From the NCBI GenBank assembly GCA_030635365.1, contig DAOVYZ010000060.1:1-10621 (forward strand): a DNA stretch of 10,621 nucleotides. Direction: 5' to 3'. Below the pieces are notes generated by a model, which worked only from the letters and a program-made list of their open reading frames with translations, did no database searches and was not told the DNA's origin. Both the position numbers and the translations under genes were made by a program. Source of the stretch: Bacteroidales bacterium (GTDB taxonomy: Bacteria > Bacteroidota > Bacteroidia > Bacteroidales > UBA12077). This document shows positions 1 to 6,094 of the stretch, one piece after another. Within the stretch, counting starts at the first letter, position 1. Each line of letters opens with the position of its first letter.

Positions 1-358
1 ATACCATCTACTTCATTGCTGCGGCTCGCAGTATATCTATACAGCTTTACCTTGCGGCTTTGTATATGGCATGTTATGGACTTTTTCAGCAAACCCTATT
101 TAAGTATTCTTTTGATTATTTCCATTTATGTTTAACACCAAATATCTATTAAAATTGTAACTTTAGGTACTGATTAGTTACCTTTGTTTAAATGTCAAAA
201 AAGATGATTTCTTAAGTGTATTAGCTCATGCAGTTTTTAAGAATTTTAAATATAACTAAGTGAATTCAAAATCTTATTTAGCAAATGGTAAAGTAAAACC
301 AGCGGAATTCCTGGTTTTTTAACGCTATACTATACAGGATCATAATTTTGCATAACGA
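1..358. other. Intergenic / left-edge region, no gene recognised
   Basis: I find no convincing coding sequence here. Positions 1 to about 98 are visibly richer in G+C than the rest and carry small dyads: a 5-bp stem with a 3-nt loop at 19-31, and GTATA/TATAC arms at 31-42. Two related blocks, TGCGGCT followed closely by GTATAT, begin at about 20 and 53. The stretch ends near 80-98 in ACTTTTTCAGCAAACCC, which resembles the termini of some insertion sequences as I remember them. From about 99 onward the DNA is very AT-rich and featureless until the hairpin at 295-320. The left part could be the end of a mobile element or a structured repeat truncated by the window edge; this is unproven. Confidence 0.4.
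295..320. terminator. Rho-independent terminator for the PLD gene, probably bidirectional
   Basis: A perfect 8-bp stem, AAAACCAG (295-302) with CTGGTTTT (311-318), encloses an 8-nt loop. Six T residues follow on the plus strand (315-320). Read on the minus strand the stem ends in GGTTTT then ACTTT, about 40 nt beyond the stop of the minus-strand PLD gene, so it probably ends that transcript. The plus-strand T tract means it could also stop transcription entering from the left. Confidence 0.7.
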
Positions 359-1663
359 CTACATTTTTACAGTTTTCTCATCTCGCCAAATCATATTCAT
401 ATTATCCACATATTTTTCTACAATAAATTCATCATCAATTACAAAATATACTCCTACTTCTGAATGAATTCCTTTGTATTTAAGTTCGGGTATATTTTCA
501 AAATTATCAATTTTTACATCCTTAATATAAATAAACTGAGTTGGTGTAAAATTACATGTGGTAATTATTAATTTATTATCGATTATGATATATTTACTAT
601 GAATACTGGGATTTACAGCATACCTGCAATTTTTATTCTCCTTATACGACTTTATAAAATCTTTAAATCCTTTAATATTTGCAGGCCTTCTTGAATCAGG
701 GCTTTTTCCATTCTCATCAACATAAGTTTGAGATAAACATCTAAGCTCAATTCTTTCTTTGCTTTTTTCTAAAGCATGCCAAAGAAAACCTTTCCTACTT
801 AACTTTTTCCCATTGTCAAAGTAATCATATTTATACGAACTAATATGTTGGGCTACAATATAAATATTATTTTTTGCTGATTTAATCATATCAATTAGAA
901 AATCTTCTGAGCATTTGGGAGAGTTTTCATAAAATGGAGCTATGAATATAAAATTATCTCCTTGTTTATTATTTACTAATTGTATTTTATAGTCAAAATA
1001 ATTCCGTGTACTATCAAATTCACCTATAGGAATTGAATTGATTAAAATATCCTTAAAAAAAGTTTTCGTTGATTGAGCAATTTTTTTTGACTCGCCTAGT
1101 ATTAATAAATTTTCATTCTTTACCAGGTCTCTTGCAGCTAAATTTGACGAAGTAATACCTACTGTTGCCGTTTCATTATCGGTATATTCAATCAAAAACA
1201 ACTTACTGTGCAATGAATATGGCATCTGCCCTCTCGAAAAGGGCTTAACATATTTACTCCGAATATACATATGCGGAAATATAAATAGTTTGTATTGCGG
1301 AGAATTTAACTTTATAATATCTTCATAAATTCGCTTTGCAACCTGATATTTGGTATATTCTTTAGTTTCTTTACCAGGATTGCTTATATACTTTAGCTTT
1401 TTAGGATTTGTATTATCATAGCCTTCTAATGGAATAGAAATAATTGTTATAATAATATCCGTTTCTTCTATTAGATCTTTAAAAAATACATGTAGTCTGG
1501 GGTTATTGTAAAGATAAAATGAAATAGCTATAGTCGTAATTTTATTCTTCTTTGCTGTAATAACATTAATTAAACTTTCAATAATTTTGGGGCTTGAACC
1601 CTCATAATAAAAATCGTATTGATTCTTATAAAAAATAGGGGAATCAAAGATAACATGATTCAT
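359..1663 (-). CDS. Phospholipase D superfamily protein with two HKD motifs
   Basis: This 434-residue protein has two copies of the PLD catalytic signature. The first is H152-S-K154 with E159 where Asp is usual, followed by N174 and E185. The second is canonical: H355-S-K357-x4-D362, then N371 and E402. Two HKD motifs on one chain normally form a single active site that cleaves phosphodiesters through a phosphohistidine intermediate. I see no signal peptide or hydrophobic membrane segments, which argues against cardiolipin synthase and for a soluble phosphodiesterase or nuclease; the substrate is unknown. The ATG at 1663 has no clear Shine-Dalgarno, as is common in Bacteroidota. It appears monocistronic, is divergent from accD, and ends before the hairpin at 295-320. 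The gene is strikingly AT-rich compared with the carboxylase genes, which suggests it may be an accessory or transferred gene. No recognisable restriction or defence partner lies beside it. Confidence 0.85.
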   Translation of the reverse strand: MNHVIFDSPIFYKNQYDFYYEGSSPKIIESLINVITAKKNKITTIAISFYLYNNPRLHVFFKDLIEETDIIITIISIPLEGYDNTNPKKLKYISNPGKETKEYTKYQVAKRIYEDIIKLNSPQYKLFIFPHMYIRSKYVKPFSRGQMPYSLHSKLFLIEYTDNETATVGITSSNLAARDLVKNENLLILGESKKIAQSTKTFFKDILINSIPIGEFDSTRNYFDYKIQLVNNKQGDNFIFIAPFYENSPKCSEDFLIDMIKSAKNNIYIVAQHISSYKYDYFDNGKKLSRKGFLWHALEKSKERIELRCLSQTYVDENGKSPDSRRPANIKGFKDFIKSYKENKNCRYAVNPSIHSKYIIIDNKLIITTCNFTPTQFIYIKDVKIDNFENIPELKYKGIHSEVGVYFVIDDEFIVEKYVDNMNMIWRDEKTVKM

Positions 1664-1731
1664 CTTTTATAAATCTACATGGATTAATTACTGAAAACCT
1701 CTAATATACAATCAATATAAAAAATGTCCAT

Positions 1732-1747
1732 ATAATACTGGTATTAT
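1732..1747. promoter_or_regulatory. 16-bp perfect dyad, possible operator upstream of the PLD gene
   Basis: ATAATAC (1732-1738), a TG centre and GTATTAT (1741-1747) form a perfect 7-bp dyad about 70-85 bp upstream of the PLD start codon. The size and symmetry suit a dimeric repressor. It is AT-rich and so could arise by chance, and no regulator gene is nearby. Confidence 0.3.
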
Positions 1748-1799
1748 TTTTGTGACTATTAAATGCTAAATACTCTAAACAATTTTTTGAATTACTGAT

Positions 1800-1868
1800 A
1801 GTCACGGGGTGACTTGACAAGAAAAGATGTACATAACAGCCTTTATATCATTTAGTCACCCCGTGACT
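1800..1868. repeat. Pair of inverted palindromic elements (REPIN-like or double operator)
   Basis: AGTCACGGGGTGACT (1800-1814) and AGTCACCCCGTGACT (1854-1868) are exact reverse complements of each other, 15 of 15 bases, separated by 39 nt. Each is also a dyad, AGTCAC-NNN-GTGACT. The DNA could therefore form one 15-bp stem with a 39-nt loop, or two short hairpins. A related half-site, GTGACTAT at 1752-1759, is inverted relative to ATAGTCAC at 1798-1805. Two REP-like palindromes in inverted orientation match the layout of a REPIN, the element mobilised by RayT/TnpA-REP transposases. A divergent promoter region is an unusual place for one, so a double operator controlling accD and/or the PLD gene is an alternative. 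Confidence 0.6.
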
Positions 1869-2089
1869 TGCGGATTTAAGGGATTAAACAATTTTCTATT
1901 TAATCTGTTCTAATTCTTGCATAAAAGGATGATAAACAATAAAATACATTGAAAACAAACAGATTTGTTGAAAATAATAATTTAAAATTATGTAGTTTTT
2001 TTTTATAAAATTGACTATTTTGCCGCATTAAATATTTTACTATTAATTTAGCCAAAAAATATTTATGGTTATATTTTAGACATAATCAA

Positions 2090-2095
2090 GGGAGG
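2090..2095 (+). promoter_or_regulatory. Strong Shine-Dalgarno of accD
   Basis: GGGAGG lies 8 nt before the accD ATG. This near-consensus site is notable because the other genes here have weak or no Shine-Dalgarno, the usual Bacteroidota state. It fixes the accD start and may be a trace of origin in a phylum that depends on such sites. Confidence 0.7.
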
Positions 2096-2103
2096 AAAGA
2101 GAG

Positions 2104-2931
2104 ATGGCTTGGTACACTGATACTACTACAGAGAGAAAAAAAGCAAAGAAGAGTTTATGGGTAAAATGTAAAAAATGCCATTCGCATATTTACGAAAATG
2201 AGTGGATTAATAACTTAAATGTTTGCCCAAATTGCAACTACCATGGAAGTATTACTTCTTGGGAAAGAATTAATTTAATTTTTGATAAAGACACATTCGT
2301 AGAACTTTTTTCTAATATAAGTCCGATAGATTCCTTAAAATTTAATGATCTAAAAGGTAGCTATAAGGATAAGTACGAGAACAATATAAAGAAGACCGGC
2401 ATATCAGAAGCTGTCACTACCGGGCATGGAAAAATAAATGGGAACCAAGCTGTAATTGCAGTTATGGATTTCAGATTTTTGGGTGGAAGTCTTGGTAGTG
2501 GAACCGGAGAAAAAATTCTTCAAGCTGCAAATTATGCTTATGATAAGGATTTGCCTTATATCGTTTTTTCAGCATCAGGAGGAGCAAGAATGCAAGAAGG
2601 AGCTCTATCCTTAATGCAAATGGCCAAAACCTGTGCCGGTGTGGCTCGGTTAAATAAAAAAAACATACCATATATATCAGTTTTAACTAACCCAACAACA
2701 GGAGGAGTATCTGCAAGTTACGCGATGATGGGAGACCTGAATATATCAGAACCAGGAGCCTTAATTGCGTTTGCCGGCAGGCGTGTTATAGAACAAACAA
2801 TAGGAGAAAAATTACCTGATGATTTTCAAACTTCCGAGTATCTCTTAGAACATGGCTTTGTTGATTCTATTGTAAATAGAAAAGACATGAAAAATTATTT
2901 AAGCAATGTTCTCAGTTATTACAATAGGTAA
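2104..2931 (+). CDS. accD: Acetyl-CoA carboxylase carboxyltransferase subunit beta
   Basis: AccD pairs with AccA to form the carboxyltransferase that moves CO2 from carboxybiotin to acetyl-CoA, making malonyl-CoA in the cytoplasm. The 275 residues, near normal family length, begin with a four-cysteine zinc ribbon (C22, C25, C41, C44). The crotonase fold follows: MDFRFLGGSLGSGTGEK at 121-137, SASGGARMQEG at 156-166 (an oxyanion-type loop) and TNPTTGGVSAS at 195-205. The family hallmarks AGRRVIEQTIGEKLP and EHGFVD come later. The start is set by the GGGAGG site 8 nt upstream. It is the first gene of a three-gene operon; accA starts 44 nt after its stop. The intact zinc ribbon and the SASGG and AGRRVIE wording resemble Firmicutes AccD. 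As I recall, typical Bacteroidota AccD lacks the cysteines and reads SKSGGARM and AGPRV, so this could be an acquired or second copy. Confidence 0.95.
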   Translation: MAWYTDTTTERKKAKKSLWVKCKKCHSHIYENEWINNLNVCPNCNYHGSITSWERINLIFDKDTFVELFSNISPIDSLKFNDLKGSYKDKYENNIKKTGISEAVTTGHGKINGNQAVIAVMDFRFLGGSLGSGTGEKILQAANYAYDKDLPYIVFSASGGARMQEGALSLMQMAKTCAGVARLNKKNIPYISVLTNPTTGGVSASYAMMGDLNISEPGALIAFAGRRVIEQTIGEKLPDDFQTSEYLLEHGFVDSIVNRKDMKNYLSNVLSYYNR

Positions 2932-2975
2932 TTTGTTTAAAATTTCTTGAAGTATTAATACTAAAATTAGAAAAA

Positions 2976-3848
2976 ATGGGACTAGAAGTTGATAATACTG
3001 CAGTAATGGAACTAGAAGAAAAAAAGGCCGAAGTTATTAAAGAAGACTTATCACCATGGGAAATTGTAAAAAAAAGCCGTCATCCAAACAGGCCTATTTT
3101 ACAAGATTATCTTGAACAAATTTTTAGTAATTTCATAGAATTCCACGGAGACAGGTATTATTCTGATGATAAAGCCATGATTGGTGGCTTTGCCGAAATT
3201 GAAGGTAAAAAAGTTATGTTAATAGGACATAATAAAGGTAAAAGCACCAATGAAAATATCGACAGGAATTTTGGAATGGCTAAACCTGAAGGATATAGGA
3301 AAGCTCTTCGTTTAATGAAATTAGCTGAAAGATTTAATGTTCCAATAGTTACAATTATTGATACTCCCGGAGCATTTCCTGGTTTAGAAGCAGAAGAAAG
3401 AGGGCAGGCAGAAGCTATTGCTAAAAATCTAACAGAAATGGCTTCTATCGAAGTTCCTATAATTTGTGTTGTAATTGGAGAAGGAGGAAGTGGGGGGGCC
3501 CTTGGAATTGGTGTTGGTGATAAAATTTTGATGTTATCGAATGCTATATATTCTGTTATTTCACCTGAAGGATGTGCATCCATACTTTGGAGAGACGCAA
3601 AATTCGCACCGGATGCAGCTGAAGCCCTTAACCTTACTGCAAATGCATTATTAAAACATGGCGTAATTGATGAAATTATAAATGAACCCGGAGAAGGAGC
3701 ACACTCTAATTATGAAGAAATTGCTGATTCGGTAAAAAAATCAATACTCAATAATATAAAAGATTTAAAAGGCTTGCAGACTGACGAATTAATTCAAAAA
3801 AGATTTGAAAAATATTCTGGCATTGGAAAATTCTCAACAAACAGTTAA
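2976..3848 (+). CDS. accA: Acetyl-CoA carboxylase carboxyltransferase subunit alpha
   Basis: AccA is the partner of AccD in the alpha2beta2 carboxyltransferase and contributes to the carboxybiotin site. The 290-residue chain shows the family landmarks in order: LSPWEIVKKSRHPNRP (25-40), FIEFHGDR (53-60), RNFGMAKPEGYRKALRLMK (97-115), DTPGAFPGLEAEERGQ (129-144), GEGGSGGALGIGVGD (168-182) and SPEGCASILWRDA (196-208). It is somewhat short because the N-terminal coiled-coil extension is reduced to about 25 residues. The ATG at 2976 has only a weak ribosome binding site; Met11 at 3006 is a possible alternative start. The frame is open further upstream into accD but offers no better ATG. The GEGGSGG and SPEGCASILW wording is Firmicutes-like. 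The Bacteroidota housekeeping form, as I remember it, reads GEGASGG and SPESCSSILW. The next gene follows after 11 nt, so the three are almost certainly co-transcribed. Confidence 0.95.
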   Translation: MGLEVDNTAVMELEEKKAEVIKEDLSPWEIVKKSRHPNRPILQDYLEQIFSNFIEFHGDRYYSDDKAMIGGFAEIEGKKVMLIGHNKGKSTNENIDRNFGMAKPEGYRKALRLMKLAERFNVPIVTIIDTPGAFPGLEAEERGQAEAIAKNLTEMASIEVPIICVVIGEGGSGGALGIGVGDKILMLSNAIYSVISPEGCASILWRDAKFAPDAAEALNLTANALLKHGVIDEIINEPGEGAHSNYEEIADSVKKSILNNIKDLKGLQTDELIQKRFEKYSGIGKFSTNS

Positions 3849-3859
3849 TTGGAATTAAA

Positions 3860-5815
3860 ATGAAAGATAACAAAATAATAAGAATAACGGATACAACATT
3901 ACGAGATGGACATCAGTCATTGTGGGCAACCAGAATGAGAACTGATGATATAATAAATATTATTGATACTATTGATAATGTTGGGTATTACTCCCTTGAA
4001 GTATGGGGTGGTGCAACTTTTGATGTTTGCCTGAGATTTTTACGTGAAAATCCATGGGAAAGATTAAGGCTTATAAAATCAAAAGCAAAAAAGACTCCGT
4101 TACAAATGCTATTAAGAGGGCAGAATGTTGTAGGATATAAAAACTATCCCGATGATTTAGTTGACAGATTTGTTGAAACAGCTCACGAAAATGGTATTGA
4201 TATTTTCAGAATATTTGATGCATTAAATGATTCTCGTAATTTAAATGCAGCTATTAAAGCTGTAAAAAAACATGGAGCACATGCACAAGGGTCGCTTTCA
4301 TACACTATAAGCCCGGTACATACAATTAAAAAGTATGTACAAGATGCTAAAGAACAAGTTGATATGGGAATTGACTCCCTTTGTATTAAAGATATGGCAG
4401 GCCTGTTATCTCCAACAATGTCACATAAATTAATTTCTGCTCTTAATGAAAATCTGGATATTCCTATCCAGGTTCATTGCCATGCAACAAGTGGTATGTC
4501 TGAGTCTTCTTACTATGAAGGTATAAAGGCAGGTGCAGGAGCTATTGATTGTGCTATTTCTTCAATGGCAGGATTCTCATCACAGCCACCTGTTGAAACA
4601 ATCAACGCTATGTTCAAAGAAACTGAATTTGACACAGGATTAGATATTGATGCTTTAAGAAAAATTAATAAATATTTTGCTGATCTTTCACCAAAAAGAT
4701 CTAAAGGAAGAGGGCATGAACCAATTATTGATTCTGAAATCTTGGTGCATCAGATTCCGGGAGGTATGATTTCTAATTTCCGCTCACAGCTTGAACAACA
4801 AGATGCATTAGAAAAATTACCCGAAGCTTTAGAAGAAGTAACTAAAGTAAGAAAAGATTTAGGTTACCCTCCACTTGTTACACCAACTAGTCAGATTGTA
4901 GGTACACAAGCAGTTATGAATGTAATAATGGGAGAAAGATATAAAGTGGTTCCCCAGGAAGTAAAAAATTATGTAAAAGGAATGTATGGTAGGCCACCAG
5001 CACCTATTGACCCAAAATTCGTTAAACAAATTCTTGGTGATGAAAAACCTATTGATCATCGCCCTGCTGACGATCTTGAACCAATGTTACCTAATGCAAC
5101 TAAAAACGTTGCAAATCCTGAATTAATAGAAACAGAAGAAGATATTTTATCTTATTGCTTATTTCCTGAAGTTTCTGTTGAATACTTTAAATGGAGAGCT
5201 ATTGCTGAAGATAAAAGGCCTAAAACTCCTGCTGACATAGAATTTGAAGCCTTTGTAGAAGAAACTCAACCTGAAAAGAAAGTAGCTGTTCAAGCAGGCT
5301 CTGAGGTACCTGCAAGTCCAATGCTACATTCAGAGGATTATGATGGAGTAAATACAATTCTTGAGAAGGCCGCAAAAATGCAATTAAACGAGCTTGTGAT
5401 TAGAAAAGGTGACTTTAATCTTTCATTACGTTCTGGTAATGGAAGTGCAAAAGGGCATGTTTATGAGGAAGCTGCTATTGAACAAACTACATCAGCAGTT
5501 GAAACTAAACCTGCTCGTCCGGCAGGCGAGGAAGAAGTTGTTGAAAAAGCAGAAGAACAAGGTTCTCAAGATTATAAAGATACCATTGACGCTGTTATGG
5601 CTGGCACATATTATGGTGCATCAGGTGAAAATGTACCACCATTTGTTGAAGAAGGCAAAACTGTAAATAAAGGTGATACCATATGCGTACTTGAAGCAAT
5701 GAAACTTTTTAACGAGATCGAAGCTCCCGAAAATTGCAAAATAGTAAAAATACTTGTTAAGAATGGCGAAATGGTTGCAAAGAATCAAGCAATAATGGCA
5801 ATTGAAAAAATGTAA
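3860..5815 (+). CDS. OadA/PycB-type carboxyltransferase fused to an AccB-like biotin carrier
   Basis: Residues 5 to about 300 form the TIM-barrel carboxyltransferase shared by oxaloacetate decarboxylase alpha, pyruvate carboxylase and transcarboxylase 5S. The motif DTTLRDGHQS (11-20) supplies metal ligand D16. K177 in CIKDMAGLL is the expected carbamylated lysine, and H206 and H208 in VHCHATSG complete the metal site. Residues about 330-460 match the conserved PYC_OADA domain. The C-terminal part looks like a whole AccB rather than a bare biotinyl tail: an AccB-like N-terminal helix and strand (about 495-525), a Glu/Ala/Pro-rich linker (527-573) and a biotinyl domain (575-650). The biotinyl domain contains AGTYYG and EAMKLFNEIEAP, with biotin-accepting K615 36 residues before the end. 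At 651 residues it exceeds the usual OadA length of about 600. There is no biotin carboxylase domain, and no OadB or OadG gene for a sodium pump nearby. Sitting 11 nt after accA, the carrier probably serves AccDA, with oxaloacetate as a possible carboxyl donor (inference). Confidence 0.9.
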   Translation: MKDNKIIRITDTTLRDGHQSLWATRMRTDDIINIIDTIDNVGYYSLEVWGGATFDVCLRFLRENPWERLRLIKSKAKKTPLQMLLRGQNVVGYKNYPDDLVDRFVETAHENGIDIFRIFDALNDSRNLNAAIKAVKKHGAHAQGSLSYTISPVHTIKKYVQDAKEQVDMGIDSLCIKDMAGLLSPTMSHKLISALNENLDIPIQVHCHATSGMSESSYYEGIKAGAGAIDCAISSMAGFSSQPPVETINAMFKETEFDTGLDIDALRKINKYFADLSPKRSKGRGHEPIIDSEILVHQIPGGMISNFRSQLEQQDALEKLPEALEEVTKVRKDLGYPPLVTPTSQIVGTQAVMNVIMGERYKVVPQEVKNYVKGMYGRPPAPIDPKFVKQILGDEKPIDHRPADDLEPMLPNATKNVANPELIETEEDILSYCLFPEVSVEYFKWRAIAEDKRPKTPADIEFEAFVEETQPEKKVAVQAGSEVPASPMLHSEDYDGVNTILEKAAKMQLNELVIRKGDFNLSLRSGNGSAKGHVYEEAAIEQTTSAVETKPARPAGEEEVVEKAEEQGSQDYKDTIDAVMAGTYYGASGENVPPFVEEGKTVNKGDTICVLEAMKLFNEIEAPENCKIVKILVKNGEMVAKNQAIMAIEKM

Positions 5816-6094
5816 TATATTATTTATACAATAACTACTAAAAGCTTGTTCTATTTGGAGCAAGCTTTTTTATTCTAATATTTACCCGTTTTATTTACAG
5901 TTAGCAATCTACCAATCATTCATAAACATTGCTAAAATTTTAGTACGTAATATTACCCTATCCCCTTAAATTTTATTCAGGTATATATACCCTAGATTGA
6001 AGAAATTGGTATTAATAACTTGTATCCATTAACCTGGAAATATCTGTAAAATGATTTTGCGGATTTAAAATAATTAACCAAAACCCCCAATCTT
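5816..6094. other. Intergenic region after the carboxylase operon
   Basis: Apart from the terminator at 5840-5871 I see no gene. The remainder (5872-6094) must hold the promoter and leader of the fibre gene. TGATTTTG at 6052-6059 matches the Bacteroidota -7 box (TAnnTTTG) at all but one position, but I find no TTTG element at the right distance upstream. No Shine-Dalgarno precedes the ATG at 6095. Confidence 0.5.
5840..5871 (+). terminator. Rho-independent terminator of the accD-accA-carboxyltransferase operon
   Basis: AAAAGCTTGTTC (5840-5851) pairs with GAGCAAGCTTTT (5858-5869) in a 12-bp stem with one G-U pair and a 6-nt loop. The stem runs into a tract of six T residues (5866-5871). It begins 25 nt after the operon's last stop codon. 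It separates the carboxylase genes from the fibre gene downstream, showing the operon has three genes. Confidence 0.85.

Larger units (their letters stand above)
1664..2103. other. Divergent intergenic region between the PLD gene and accD
   Basis: This 440-bp stretch separates two divergently transcribed genes, so it should contain both promoters. It holds the dyad at 1732-1747, the paired palindromes at 1800-1868 and the strong ribosome binding site of accD at 2090-2095. No coding sequence is apparent. I could not find a clean match to the Bacteroidota promoter consensus (TTTG, then TAnnTTTG). The nearest candidate for accD is a TATTTTG at 2016-2022, which is off-consensus. Confidence 0.6.

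Noticed and set aside
359..1663. Cardiolipin synthase
   Set aside because: It has two HKD motifs but lacks the N-terminal membrane segments expected of bacterial cardiolipin synthases.
1800..1868. CRISPR array
   Set aside because: Only two short palindromic units in opposite orientation with one spacer-sized gap, and no cas genes; real arrays have direct repeats of about 25-36 bp.
1868..1879. 12-bp string TTGCGGATTTAA shared with 6057-6068, as a common regulatory element of accD and the fibre gene
   Set aside because: A few shared 12-mers are expected by chance in 10 kb of AT-rich DNA, and the distances to the two genes differ greatly (about 225 and 27 bp).
3158..3583. Antisense open frame opposite accA on the minus strand
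   Set aside because: It mirrors a strongly conserved coding sequence and has no recognisable protein features. Similar antisense or shifted frames at 2471-2671, 4859-5059, 5409-5666, 8323-8586 and within the helicase gene were dropped for the same reason.
3860..5815. Alpha subunit of the sodium-pumping oxaloacetate decarboxylase
   Set aside because: No OadB (membrane) or OadG gene is adjacent; the partners are accD and accA, and the biotin carrier is AccB-like.
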